The notes: generated from the letters alone by a model not told the origin. A DNA stretch of 64,000 nucleotides from Planctomycetota bacterium (GCA_022566535.1 JADFIR010000006.1:1-64000), one strand, 5' to 3'; shown: positions 24,815-34,056, numbered from the stretch's first letter. Made by a program: numbers and translations.

Positions 24815-26581
24815 ATGCGAGTCAAGTCCATCACAATCACAGGTATGTGGAGCTTCGGGGAGCCCGAAGTATGCCTATCCGATCTCGGCACCCACAACAT
24901 CATCATTGGGAAAAACAACAGCGGGAAATCAAACATCCTGGATGCTATGTGCTGGCTTGCCAAGCACGCCAGCGAGTTGGGAACATCCGGCGGGAGAATT
25001 CAAGTCGAACAACCGGTACTTCACGATATCGGTGATGCTGAGCAGGAAGTCCCACCTCGCCTGTCTGTCAACTTGCAATTGCGCGATGACCCCGATGTCC
25101 TTGACAAGATAAGAAAGATAATCCACCAGGATTGGGTAGATCATGTAATCTCTTCCATAGTCGAGGCAGGCATTGAAGTCGGTGCTGAAGCTGGATCAGC
25201 TGTGGCGGGCACCGTCGCCCCCGTCTGCAAGCTCTTAGGTATGCAAGAGCTATTAGAGCAACTGCACGGCGTCTTTGGTCCGGCTGCTAGACAAGAACAG
25301 ATATGGCCAATGCTCAGGGACAAGGTCCTGCCTAGCGTTTTCGCATTCACGCTCGATCGGTTCGCCAAGCAGCTTCGATTCGTCAGCGGTTGGCGAAGTC
25401 TCAGGAGTCCAACTCACACTAGCGCGAACATCATCAAGCAGCTCGACATTTGGCGCGGCGCTGAGCCCAAGGACAAGAAGTCGCTCCGGATATTTCAACG
25501 CGTCGAGACGATCTTTGCAGACCTGATGCAGACGTCGGACATCCGCCTGGTCCCGCAGCATGGCGGTGTAGCACTCAATGTTGATTGGAGAGGACGCTAT
25601 CTCGGCATCGACTCACTTGGCGACGGCGTTCATCATTTATTGATGCTGGCATTTGAGTTGGCTTCAGCGCCCGACTGTATCCTTCTTGTAGAGGAACCGG
25701 AAACTCACTTGCACCCCGAAGCCCAACGGCATCTCATCGCCATCATAAAGCGCGAGCTGAAGGGGCAGTCAATTATCACAACTCATTCACCGGTCTTGTT
25801 GGATGCCGGCCTCGCGTCGAACGTCTTTCGCGTGGAGCACGATGGCGACAAGTCGTCCGTGCAGAGGTGCGAGGCGACGGAGGATCTGTACCGCACGCTG
25901 GACCTCCTGGACGTGAGGGCGAGCGATATCCTCCAGGCCAACATCGTCATCTGGGTCGAGGGACCGACCGATCGGATGTTCCTCAAGAAGTGCCTGGAGC
26001 TGCGCAGACCTAACTTCGTCGAGGGTCTCCACTATCAGATCGCGTGTTACGGGGGCAGCCTCAGAGCGCACCTCACCCTGGACGAGGAGCTGACACAACT
26101 GGTGAACTTGATGCGGCTGTCCCGGCACGTCGTGATGGTCTGCGACAGCGACCGTGACTCGGAGTCCGCCGACATTGATGCCGGGAAGCAGCGCCTGAAG
26201 GCCGAATGTGAAAAGGTCGTCGGGCTGTATTGGGTTACCGACGGGCGAGAGATCGAGAACTACATCCCCGACGGAGTGCTTACTGCGGCCTACCGGGAAC
26301 TGCTTGGCGATGCCTCGATCGAGCTGGAGCTGCCGCGATTCGGGAAGCTGAGCGACGTATTGAAGGCCACATGTCGCAAGCCGGAGAGGGGCAACGCATG
26401 GAAGGTAAGCTACGACCAGCACAAGGCGCGGATCATGCCATTCCTGCTGAATCACCTGACCGCGGACGACCTGCATCAGTGGGGGCTAGACAAGCGTCTC
26501 GACGAGTTGACTGAACATATCCAGAAGGCAAACTCGTCACTGGTTATTTCCCCCCGCGAACTGCACGCCGAACCCGTGTAG
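24815..26581 (+). CDS. OLD-family ATP-dependent endonuclease (AAA + TOPRIM)
   Basis: 588 residues. The N-terminal ABC-type ATPase has Walker A GKNNSGKSN (32-40), a signature-like SLGDGVHHLLMLAF, Walker B/D-loop LLVEEPETHLHPEAQ (about 291) and an H-loop ITTHSPVLLD. The C-terminal TOPRIM domain has VIWVEGPTDRMFLKK (about 380) and VMVCDSDRDSES (about 442), the acidic metal-binding residues of OLD nucleases, then VTDGREIENYIPDG. AGGG precedes the ATG. OLD proteins cleave DNA and act in anti-phage defence. No UvrD-like partner (GajB) follows, so this fits the solo class 1 form. As cargo on an integrative element, a defence role is likely. Confidence 0.85.
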   Translation: MRVKSITITGMWSFGEPEVCLSDLGTHNIIIGKNNSGKSNILDAMCWLAKHASELGTSGGRIQVEQPVLHDIGDAEQEVPPRLSVNLQLRDDPDVLDKIRKIIHQDWVDHVISSIVEAGIEVGAEAGSAVAGTVAPVCKLLGMQELLEQLHGVFGPAARQEQIWPMLRDKVLPSVFAFTLDRFAKQLRFVSGWRSLRSPTHTSANIIKQLDIWRGAEPKDKKSLRIFQRVETIFADLMQTSDIRLVPQHGGVALNVDWRGRYLGIDSLGDGVHHLLMLAFELASAPDCILLVEEPETHLHPEAQRHLIAIIKRELKGQSIITTHSPVLLDAGLASNVFRVEHDGDKSSVQRCEATEDLYRTLDLLDVRASDILQANIVIWVEGPTDRMFLKKCLELRRPNFVEGLHYQIACYGGSLRAHLTLDEELTQLVNLMRLSRHVVMVCDSDRDSESADIDAGKQRLKAECEKVVGLYWVTDGREIENYIPDGVLTAAYRELLGDASIELELPRFGKLSDVLKATCRKPERGNAWKVSYDQHKARIMPFLLNHLTADDLHQWGLDKRLDELTEHIQKANSSLVISPRELHAEPV

Positions 26582-26747
26582 AGCTTGAGGTGTACGGGTC
26601 CGTCGGCCGATTTGGGTTGGATGAGCCTCTCCAGGGACGGGAACCCAGTTCAGTTGGCCTGTCAGACGGGATGCGGGTTTCCAGAACTCTTGCTACCTCG
26701 GCCAGCAGATCATTCGGGTCGGCAACGACAGATACATCGGAACCGTC

Positions 26748-26778
26748 CTAAAGAAAAGCCCGCCGGGGAAGGCGGGCT
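26748..26778 (-). terminator. Rho-independent terminator (minus strand)
   Basis: On the minus strand AGCCCGCC-ttcccc-GGCGGGCT is followed by TTTCTTT. It lies 30 bp after the end of the 90-residue protein gene at 26808. Confidence 0.8.
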
Positions 26779-26807
26779 GTAGATGACCAAGATGGGCGGC
26801 GAACCGA

Positions 26808-27080
26808 TCAGGCGGCACACTGGAAGATATTGCGGTCCTGGAAGCGGATAGGAGACCCGATTCTCAAATCGCCGAGTTTCTTAAGGTCGCTGCCTGGGGA
26901 GCCTGTCACCTCACCTTCGAAGGTCTGGTCATCGTAGGTCTTCACCACCTTGGCGTAGATTTCCACACCATCGGCTTCGAGCTGTACTAGGCAGCCCTCC
27001 GACACGGTGTCAGCCCCGTTGGTGAAAACAATGGGTTGGCCCTGCTGGCGCACGTCAAAGCTGATTTCTTGAGTTTCCAT
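26808..27080 (-). CDS. Small hypothetical protein
   Basis: 90 residues from ATG 27080, preceded by a strong AGGAGAG. Beta-rich and acidic (DGVEIYAKVVKTYDDQTFEGEVTG, then SPIRFQDRNIFQCAA), like a small barrel domain. Followed by its own terminator. No family recognised. It is convergent with the OLD gene. Confidence 0.6.
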   Translation of the reverse strand: METQEISFDVRQQGQPIVFTNGADTVSEGCLVQLEADGVEIYAKVVKTYDDQTFEGEVTGSPGSDLKKLGDLRIGSPIRFQDRNIFQCAA

Positions 27081-27260
27081 GTGACTCTCCTGTTGGCATG
27101 AACGCGGTTGCCCAATCACGATTCGATATTGGACCCTCGGCCAATTCTTCGCTGGTCTTGAGAGGTCCAGGATGATTGAGAGGCGCAAACTCGGCCCAAG
27201 CCAGGTGCGGTGCATTCGCGTCGGCAACGTCGGCCGGTGAGACGTCGGTGGCGTAGTGAT

Positions 27261-27366
27261 TCACCCGTCAGCCTCGCCCCGCCAGCCGCATTCGGGGCAG
27301 CCGTGCTCAAGATTGCCGCGAAGGTCGTAGCCGCAGACACACAGCGGCCGCCACTGAGTCGAATAC
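27261..27366 (-). pseudogene. Remnant of a zinc-ribbon protein gene
   Basis: On the minus strand this encodes ...QWRPLCVCGYDLRG, then CPECGWRGEADG and a stop, but an upstream TAA cuts it off. It matches the C-terminal ribbon (CVSCGYDLRH...CPECG) of the intact gene at 28343-29077, except that one cysteine spacing is shortened. The rest of 27081-27580 holds a GCACAGC/GCTGTGC hairpin (27384-27403) and nothing else recognised. Confidence 0.5.
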
Positions 27367-27580
27367 GGTTATTCCATGCAATTGCACAGCGCATCCGCTG
27401 TGCGGACGACGAGACTGCAGGCTAGAATATCTGATGTGTTGGCGGGTCGTCGTCGCCTGCTCTTGACTTCGACCGCGATCGACTCGCCGGTGGCCCTAGC
27501 TGCCGGGGCGAACAGCCTCTATGATATCGCCAACCAGGCCGGAGCGCCAAGCCCGCAATGCGGACTTGTGGGAGCACCCG

Positions 27581-28312
27581 ATGACCAACAGCCAGGAAGT
27601 ACGCCAATACCAAGTTCTCTTCGACCTACTAAGCGACTATTCGCGCGCCTTGTGCGGTGAAGCACGTGAAATCAGCGAGTCCTTGGGCCTTGGGTGGAAC
27701 TCGAAGACTGCCCAGTTTGAGGTCGACGTGTACTTTGTCTTCCAACTATCTGCCTCGATGCGTGGCTTAAAGCATCAGCGAGAGGTCTGGGAAGAAATGA
27801 TGCTTTTCTGTGAATCCCAACTGCTCTCTCGCTACGCCCGTCCAGTGCTCGAGGCTGATGATCTCTCCGATGTCATCATAGCAAGAATTGAACGTTACGG
27901 CAACGCGCACAATAGGAGTATCGAGTCTGGGCAGGAGCCAGTTACGACGGGTCTCAAATGGTTGCGGCAGCACCTCGCTTCGGGCAATGGCAATAAGGTG
28001 GTAGCGGACCCTGCGTTCATGATCGGCGACTACTTTGCCGAGATGCGCTTTATCATGGCAATGGTTCCAGTCGAGATGCGCGTGGATGGCGAGTTTGGGT
28101 GCTGTCTCAAACATATTCTCCAGGCGACATCCGACGTGCGGACCCTATCGCTTGAACGAATCAAAGAGCTTGTTGGCGCCGGCAGTAGGGAGGCGCAGCA
28201 GCTAGCGCCGAAAGACATTGGTCATGTTCGCCCAACAATCGAGAAGGTGTTGTCCAGGCTCGATGAAGGCGAACAGCAACTTGCGGGACAGCGACTCAAG
28301 TCCGACAATTGA
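27581..28312 (+). CDS. Hypothetical helical protein
   Basis: 243 residues from ATG 27581 with GGGAG upstream. Mostly alpha-helical (EVDVYFVFQLSASMRGLKHQ, IGDYFAEMRFIMAMVP), no signal peptide. Not recognised. Base composition is less GC-rich than the neighbouring housekeeping genes, fitting a mobile origin. Confidence 0.6.
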   Translation: MTNSQEVRQYQVLFDLLSDYSRALCGEAREISESLGLGWNSKTAQFEVDVYFVFQLSASMRGLKHQREVWEEMMLFCESQLLSRYARPVLEADDLSDVIIARIERYGNAHNRSIESGQEPVTTGLKWLRQHLASGNGNKVVADPAFMIGDYFAEMRFIMAMVPVEMRVDGEFGCCLKHILQATSDVRTLSLERIKELVGAGSREAQQLAPKDIGHVRPTIEKVLSRLDEGEQQLAGQRLKSDN

Positions 28313-28342
28313 TGGTTGGCAGGTCTGGAAGTAATCTGCGGG

Positions 28343-29077
28343 CTAACCAATCGCTCCAGCTGCCGGGCCGCCCGCCGCCCCGCACTCCGGACACGCCTCG
28401 TGGTCGGCGTGGCGCAGGTCGTAGCCGCAGGACACACACAGTCCGCGCTTGCGGCGGAAGTGTCGGCGCAGGGCGAATGGACCGAGGATGACCGGCCACA
28501 AGATCGCGGCGTAGAAGAGCGTGTTGATCCCGAAGCCGGGCCAGATGGGGCGGAGGGGAAGCAGGCGAAATGAGCTGCCGCCGAGCCAGGTCGGCCGATC
28601 AAAGCTCACCGCTGAGGTCTGTAGGTCGGCATCGCGCCACGTCGTTACTTTGTAACCGAGCATCGGACTCGGCGTCCTCAGCGAGATGTCAAGGTCCCAT
28701 CTCTCACCAGCGCCGCTTCGCCACGGCCAGCCAGATCGCACCAGTGTCGCGCGATCCATCTTCGCGTTGAAGCTGGCGCCGAAGGTATATTGTCCGCTTG
28801 GGTCCTCTTGGAAGACCGCTTCGCCTGATCGATCGCCACGTAACAGCAGAGAGTCACAGCCGAAGCCACGGCCTCGCCACACCGCGCTGGCCGTTGGGGC
28901 GGCCCCCGCTGGCACCACTTGCTGCCACCAGCGCTGATCTACCTCGGTTGGCGGACCAACCCAGGACCCTGATACAAGTTTGAGCGTAGACCACGTCGCA
29001 CACCCCCACGCAACGGCGACGTTGACCACCGCGCCGAGCAACAGGAACAGGACGACCATGAGCAGGCGGCGTTTCAC
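28343..29077 (-). CDS. Membrane-anchored protein with C-terminal zinc ribbon
   Basis: 244 residues. One N-terminal membrane segment (LLMVVLFLLLGAVVNVAVAW) and one near 185-205 (TLFYAAILWPVILGPFAL) enclose an exported domain; the C terminus is a cytoplasmic ribbon CVSCGYDLRH...CPECG. This domain order is familiar in planctomycetes, with no known function. A second, broken copy of the ribbon is at 27261-27366. Confidence 0.65.
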   Translation of the reverse strand: MKRRLLMVVLFLLLGAVVNVAVAWGCATWSTLKLVSGSWVGPPTEVDQRWWQQVVPAGAAPTASAVWRGRGFGCDSLLLRGDRSGEAVFQEDPSGQYTFGASFNAKMDRATLVRSGWPWRSGAGERWDLDISLRTPSPMLGYKVTTWRDADLQTSAVSFDRPTWLGGSSFRLLPLRPIWPGFGINTLFYAAILWPVILGPFALRRHFRRKRGLCVSCGYDLRHADHEACPECGAAGGPAAGAIG

Positions 29078-29078
29078 G

Positions 29079-29108
29079 GTGACATTCTACGATGCTTCGC
29101 GGTATACT
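29079..29108 (+). promoter_or_regulatory. Candidate sigma-70-like promoter
   Basis: GTGACA at 29079-29084 and TATACT at 29103-29108, with an 18-bp spacer. It lies 30 bp ahead of the three-gene operon start at 29139. Confidence 0.4.
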
Positions 29109-29138
29109 CGGGCCGCAGGTCATGGTATCGTGCTGGGC

Positions 29139-29630
29139 ATGGCAAGAATCCTACGTCCTGGCGAACCCGATCGGACCAACATTTGCGTGGAGACCCGGCA
29201 AGGTAATCCGATTGACAATCAACAAGAATGGGGTGACCTACCTGCGTGGTACCAAAAACAGGCACGAGATTTGAAGATCGAATTCCCACCTCCGGGAGCC
29301 GATCATGGTCCGGTTGCATCATCCGTTTACAACTGCCACGGGCTTACTTTCGCCAGTAGACGTACAAGTATCTTCGACCCTAACGATATTGCACGCATAA
29401 TCGACGAAGACGACTATGGTAAGGTGGACCCCTCGAACGTGAGACCGGGCGATATTGCGGTCTACTATTCAGGTGGTGACGCCGAGCATTCCGGAATCGT
29501 CATCGAGATTTCTGAGGATGGGCACAAGAGGATTCTCAGCAAATGGGGAGTCGGTAAAGAAGTAAGCCATTGGGTACATCAATGTCCGTATGATTCCTCT
29601 GCTGTCAAGTACTTTCGCGTAAAGCGATGA
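29139..29630 (+). CDS. Papain-like fold (NlpC/P60- or CHAP-like) putative hydrolase
   Basis: 163 residues from ATG 29139, chosen because earlier starts would overlap the divergent gene and a candidate promoter. A Cys in YNCHGLTFASRR and a His in AEHSGIVIEI, preceded by RPGDIAVYY, give the catalytic layout of NlpC/P60-type peptidases and amidases. No signal peptide, so a cytoplasmic target or another export route is implied. Its stop overlaps the next start (ATGA). Together with the next two genes it forms a compact overlapping operon in the cargo region; a toxin/effector-type role is possible but unproven. Confidence 0.6.
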   Translation: MARILRPGEPDRTNICVETRQGNPIDNQQEWGDLPAWYQKQARDLKIEFPPPGADHGPVASSVYNCHGLTFASRRTSIFDPNDIARIIDEDDYGKVDPSNVRPGDIAVYYSGGDAEHSGIVIEISEDGHKRILSKWGVGKEVSHWVHQCPYDSSAVKYFRVKR

Positions 29631-30088
29631 CTCCTGATCACTCACATCCCTTTCCCGAAGCGGCAAGAGTATTCGTTGTGGCGAACACTCCTACTTATCT
29701 TTTCAAGCATTTCCGTTCCATACAAAGAATTCAGGCGCTGGCCACCGAAATGTCAACGGAGGCTGTTGTGAAACGATGCACAGAACTAGCCGCGCTGGGG
29801 AAACCGGCGATGGACGATGAATTGAGTTTCTACGTCCACCTAGTCGCCCTGTGTTTCAAGCCGCTCTCAGAAATCAGAGGCGAATTGGATGATCTTTCCA
29901 AATCGCCTTTTCGATGGGCGAAGCCACTAATCAACCTGATCGTTTCTCATGCGAAGGCTAGCGATCGGATTGTTTGGAAGCCGCAGTTCAAGCCTTCGAT
30001 CCGTCTAAGTTCTGAGCAGCGGTTATCTAGTACAAGTGATACCCACACAGACATTCAACTCTCTCCTGACAGTGGGGACCAATCGTGA
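29627..30088 (+). CDS. Hypothetical protein, second gene of overlapping operon
   Basis: 153 residues, helical, no recognised motif (FKHFRSIQRIQALATEMSTEAV; ELSFYVHLVALCFKPLSEI). It overlaps the preceding gene by 4 bp and the following gene by 4 bp, which implies coordinated translation. It may be an accessory or immunity partner of the hydrolase-like protein; this is inference from arrangement only. Confidence 0.6.
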   Translation: MTPDHSHPFPEAARVFVVANTPTYLFKHFRSIQRIQALATEMSTEAVVKRCTELAALGKPAMDDELSFYVHLVALCFKPLSEIRGELDDLSKSPFRWAKPLINLIVSHAKASDRIVWKPQFKPSIRLSSEQRLSSTSDTHTDIQLSPDSGDQS

Positions 30089-30540
30089 TAAGGATGAAGC
30101 TGATTGTTGTTGCAGAGGACGCGGTTACGGACAAAGAGCGAAATAATGTAAGTATCTTCAACGTCAGGGATTCGATCTTAACTCCAGGCTTTCCACTTAT
30201 ATTCCCACGACTCGTGGTAGTGGCATTCACAGAACGCGATCTCGAAAGTGACCCCGACGACGTGGACTTGCGACTCCGAATAAGCGTCGCTGGGGGGAAA
30301 AAGCTTGGCGAAGTTACGACCGGGATCAGTTATCAAGACAAAAAGAGGAATCGACTTATTGTTCGAGTAGACGGCTTGGTTGTAAACGAGCCAGGACTTG
30401 TTCACTTCGCTATCTATCATGGTAGGAGCCGGTTGGGTCGCTATTCGATCGACGTTGCGCATCTCGACAAGCCTCAACTCAAAGCTGAATCCGGGGCCGC
30501 CAAGAAGAAGGGCCGCAAGAAGGCGAAGAAGACACGATGA
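30085..30540 (+). CDS. DUF6941-like protein, third gene of overlapping operon
   Basis: 151 residues, start GTG 30085 (ATG at 30094 also possible). The sequence KLIVVAEDAVTDKERNNVSI then SILTPGFPLIFPRLVVVAF and later LVHFAIYHGRSRLGRYSIDV resembles the DUF6941 beta-sandwich-like family, as I recall it. The C terminus is a Lys-rich tail (KKKGRKKAKKTR). Function unknown. Confidence 0.6.
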   Translation: MIRMKLIVVAEDAVTDKERNNVSIFNVRDSILTPGFPLIFPRLVVVAFTERDLESDPDDVDLRLRISVAGGKKLGEVTTGISYQDKKRNRLIVRVDGLVVNEPGLVHFAIYHGRSRLGRYSIDVAHLDKPQLKAESGAAKKKGRKKAKKTR

Positions 30541-30589
30541 TTGAGTAGCCCAGGCCGGTCTACCAGGGCGGAAGGCTGCGCTGTATTTG

Positions 30590-32734
30590 TCACCCGCACT
30601 GCCCCCAGTTGGCCAGCAGCGCCAGCAGGTCGAGGATGCCGACGGTGCCGTCGCCGTCGAAGTCGGGCGGGCCGCCGGGGTCGCTGCCCCAGGCAGCTAA
30701 CAGCGCAAGCAGGTCTAGGATTCCTACGCTGTCGTCGCCGTCGAGGTCCCAGGAACAAATGATCCCCTGGAACTCGTACGCGCCCATATCCACGATCGGA
30801 CTGCCACAACCCGGAACCCCGCCATTGGGCGTATCCGGATCGTCCACGAACCGCGGATTGCCGTCGAGGTCGATCCCCATGCAATCGGGCAGCGCAGTGT
30901 TGTTCCCCACGTCGATGCAGGGGGAACCGGGCAGCAAGCGCAGGTTGTCGTCTTCGGTGCCGGGCATATCGTCCGGGCCGGCCGCGTCCACGAAGAACGG
31001 GTCAGCCTCGATGTTACCCGTACCGTCAAAGCCACCCTCGATGTCGCTGTAGGTGACGGTCGCCACACCATCCCCGCCGATACTGGGATCACCTGCGACA
31101 ACCGTGTTGCCCCACAGGATGCAGTTGGTGATCGTCGGGCTGCTGTTGGCATCGAAGTTGTGGATGGCGGCGCCGTCGAATGCATCGTTTTGTGTGAATG
31201 TGCAATTGGTGATTGCCGGGCCGCTGGTGGAAAAGTTGAATATCCCGCCGCCGAATGATGCGGCCGTGTTGCCACTGAAAATGCAATTGGTCACCTGTGG
31301 AGAGCTGGTGCTGTTGTAGATGCCGCCGCTGACGCCGGTGATGTTGCCGATGAAGGCACAGTTGGTCACCGTGACGTTGGCCCCACCGATGTTGAACATG
31401 CCGCTGCCAAGGACGGCAATATTCTCAGCAAATGTGCAGCCGGTAATGGTCGGGTCCGCGCCGTTGTTGTAGATCGCGCCACCATTGACGTCTGCAACGT
31501 TTGCCGTAAAGGTGCACTGCGCAAGCGTGGGGTTGGTACCGTTGTCGGTGTTGAACATCCCGCCGCCATTGTTACCGGCGAAGTTCGCGGTGAACTGACA
31601 CCCGGTCAGCGTCGGGCTGCTGTTGATTCTATTGTACATCACACCGCCGTCGTCGTCGGCCGTGTTGTTGCTGAACGTGCAGTTGGTTAGGGCTGGGCTG
31701 CTGTTGTCGTTGAACATGGCGCCGCCACTACCAAACGTAGCTTCGTTCCCATCGAAAGTGCATTTGGTCAATGTCGGGCTGCTGCTCGCGGTGTTGAACA
31801 TGGCGCCGCCGCTGCCGCTTGCCACATTGGCGCTAAACGTACAGTTCGTAACCGTCGGATTACTCAGTGAAATATTGTACATCGCGCCACCAACAGAGCC
31901 TGATTGACTTAGAGTGAAAGTGCAGTCCGCGAGCGTCGGGCTGCTCTGCGAGTTGTACATCGCACCGCCGCCGTCATTGGCTGAATTTCCGCTGAACGCG
32001 CAGTTCGTCAGCGTTGTGTCGCTGAAACTTTCGTTACCCATGGCGCCACCCACTGAGGTCGTGGTGTTGTCGCTAAAGGTGCAGTTGGTGAGGGATGCGT
32101 TGCTGAAGTTCGTGTTCCAAATGCCGCCGCCCCCACTTGGAGCGGTGTTCGCGTTGAAGGTGCAATCAGTTAGAACGGGGCTACTGGCGTTGCTGTACAT
32201 CCCGCCGCCCCTGCGGATTGCTCCTGGCCCCACTGTGTTAGAGGAGAATGTACAGTTCGTCAGTGTCGGACTGCTTCCAACGCTGAATACGCCGCCGCCA
32301 ACCTCTGCGTGATTGCCATCGAAGATGCAATTGGTAATGCTGGGATTGCTGAACTCGATCAGCATGCCGCCGCCTTCGACCGCGTCGCCGCCGGTGATGG
32401 TGAAGCCTCCAAGAACAGCGTCGCCCCCTTCGAAGTTGACACACTTGACAACGCTGTTGTTCAAGCCGGTCGCGTCGATGGTGGTCACTTTGGGGCCATC
32501 GGAGCTGTGCACGGTGATCGCCTTGCCGAGGAAGTCTATTGTCTCGAAGTAGGTGCCCGGGGCGACGACAACCTCATCGCCGTCCACGGCCGCGTCGATC
32601 CCCGCCTGGATCGTCGGTTGATCCCCCGGCACGTTGATGATGTCGGCCTGGGCTGCGGCAGCGGTGAGCATCGTGGCGGCAAGCACAGCGATGGCTGTGA
32701 CCGCCCATTTCACCGATTTGTGGCTCGACAACAT
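30590..32734 (-). CDS. Secreted beta-helix (PMP-like) protein with dockerin-like tail
   Basis: 714 residues from ATG 32734 with AGGAGGTG upstream. Signal peptide ends AAAAQA. DQPTIQAGIDAAVDGDEVVVAPGTY opens the pectate-lyase-like fold; then about 15 repeats of the type TNCTFSGN-GGAMYN-SSPTLTNC form a right-handed beta helix (about 95-560). After ADPFFVDAAGPDD and an LRLLPGSPCIDVG end cap come two calcium loops (WDLDGDDSVGILDLLALLA, PDFDGDGTVGILDLLALLA). An extracellular binding or structural role is likely. The dockerin-like tail is nearly identical to those of the chromosomal proteins at the start of the window, so this cargo came from the same or a related lineage. Confidence 0.8.
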   Translation of the reverse strand: MLSSHKSVKWAVTAIAVLAATMLTAAAAQADIINVPGDQPTIQAGIDAAVDGDEVVVAPGTYFETIDFLGKAITVHSSDGPKVTTIDATGLNNSVVKCVNFEGGDAVLGGFTITGGDAVEGGGMLIEFSNPSITNCIFDGNHAEVGGGVFSVGSSPTLTNCTFSSNTVGPGAIRRGGGMYSNASSPVLTDCTFNANTAPSGGGGIWNTNFSNASLTNCTFSDNTTTSVGGAMGNESFSDTTLTNCAFSGNSANDGGGAMYNSQSSPTLADCTFTLSQSGSVGGAMYNISLSNPTVTNCTFSANVASGSGGAMFNTASSSPTLTKCTFDGNEATFGSGGAMFNDNSSPALTNCTFSNNTADDDGGVMYNRINSSPTLTGCQFTANFAGNNGGGMFNTDNGTNPTLAQCTFTANVADVNGGAIYNNGADPTITGCTFAENIAVLGSGMFNIGGANVTVTNCAFIGNITGVSGGIYNSTSSPQVTNCIFSGNTAASFGGGIFNFSTSGPAITNCTFTQNDAFDGAAIHNFDANSSPTITNCILWGNTVVAGDPSIGGDGVATVTYSDIEGGFDGTGNIEADPFFVDAAGPDDMPGTEDDNLRLLPGSPCIDVGNNTALPDCMGIDLDGNPRFVDDPDTPNGGVPGCGSPIVDMGAYEFQGIICSWDLDGDDSVGILDLLALLAAWGSDPGGPPDFDGDGTVGILDLLALLANWGQCG

Positions 32735-32968
32735 GGCGGCACCTCCTGCGGGCGTAAAGGCCGCACGGCGGTACTGAGTTGCTTGTTGGCCGAATCCGTG
32801 GCCGCCAGCACCCCCTGATGCGGCCGGAGAATCTGTCCGGCAACAGTGTACCACGGCTCACGGTGCGGTTGCAATGTTTATCTTGGGCGATTGCAGGGGC
32901 TCAGACGGCGGATGACCTCGACCGCCTCACTCACGGCCGGCGGTTTGGCAGCCACGGCCCTGATCACC

Positions 32969-33982
32969 TCAACGGCTTCCGGGACCGCGAGGCTCCTTGT
33001 ATTCGGAATCGCGCGCGAGTTCCCCCGGGAACTTGGCGGAGCTCTCGGCCCCACGCTCTGCCGCTGGCCCACTCGGCCTCGGCGCCTCTCTCACCCGCGG
33101 CGCCGGCAAGGGATCCAACCCAATTGCCTCTCGAAACGCATTTCGCTTCTCAAGTTCGTCGGCCGCATCGTCGGCGGCGACAGGGGCGTCGGTGTGTTGC
33201 TGACCTGGGGCCGGCACACCGCGCGCTACTTCATTGCCGGTGCGGTTGTCGACGCCGGTGCGTTCACGCTCGGCGGCCCGCCGTCGGGCATCCTCTTCAC
33301 GGTCCTGCGGGTCGTGCTGCTCGCAATCCTCACCGAACCCCGCCGGCATCGACTCGGCTGTTGCCGGCGAGTCGCCAAAGCTCTGGCCGTCGATGATGCT
33401 CACCGGCCCCGTCGGCGACTCATCCTCAACGGACTGATCTCTCGCCAATCGCTCAAGGCCGATACGGTTCTGTTGCCGTTCACGCGCCCAGTCGCTGAGA
33501 CTCTCACCGGCGAGGGGATCCCGGATGGCCTCTTCGCCGCCAAGGGCGAACCGCTGTTTGTCGTCGGCTGACAACTCCGCCTCAACAACCTCATCCGTCA
33601 TCTTCAACGGCGATGCCAGCAGCCCCAACTCCTCGGTCTGTTCGCCGACATCAGCCACGTAGTCGCCGATATCCTGCGGTGATGCCGGCCACGGCGCATC
33701 CGCAGTGAACCCTTTGTAAATAACGCTGGCCGTCCTCTCGGCCTTCTCACCGGCGCGACCCTCAAAGGCGTCCATGAACGACGCACCACCCAACGCCTCT
33801 CTCAAGCCGCTATCTGCGTCCACGGCCTTGGCGAACTCCGCCAACTCCTTCTCCACTTCGGCATCGGTAGCATCGGCGGGCGGCTGCTGCTGGTCGTCCC
33901 GCGCCGCAACCTGCTTGCGAACCTCGGCCGCGACCAGGTCGTTGATGGTGGTCTGTAGCTGCGCTTCTGTGATGACGGTCAT
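32969..33982 (-). CDS. Hypothetical acidic, low-complexity protein
   Basis: 337 residues from ATG 33982 with GGGAG upstream. N-terminal helical part (ITEAQLQTTINDLVAAEVRKQVAARDD), then charged sequence rich in Glu, Asp, Arg and Ala with little predicted core, and a disordered C terminus. No family recognised. Such proteins can be scaffold or assembly proteins of phage-derived elements, but nothing here proves it. Confidence 0.5.
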   Translation of the reverse strand: MTVITEAQLQTTINDLVAAEVRKQVAARDDQQQPPADATDAEVEKELAEFAKAVDADSGLREALGGASFMDAFEGRAGEKAERTASVIYKGFTADAPWPASPQDIGDYVADVGEQTEELGLLASPLKMTDEVVEAELSADDKQRFALGGEEAIRDPLAGESLSDWARERQQNRIGLERLARDQSVEDESPTGPVSIIDGQSFGDSPATAESMPAGFGEDCEQHDPQDREEDARRRAAERERTGVDNRTGNEVARGVPAPGQQHTDAPVAADDAADELEKRNAFREAIGLDPLPAPRVREAPRPSGPAAERGAESSAKFPGELARDSEYKEPRGPGSR

Positions 33983-34056
33983 GGTCTTACTCCCGGTGGT
34001 GTTCGAGTTTGTGACACGCAACGCTAGGCCGTCGATGCGCCGACCCCCACACCCTT

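Noticed and set aside
31050-32350. Regular repeat period that could be mistaken for a CRISPR or tandem-repeat array
   Set aside because: It is the coding sequence of beta-helix coils in one long open frame; repeat units are diverged and lack constant spacers. No CRISPR array was seen anywhere.
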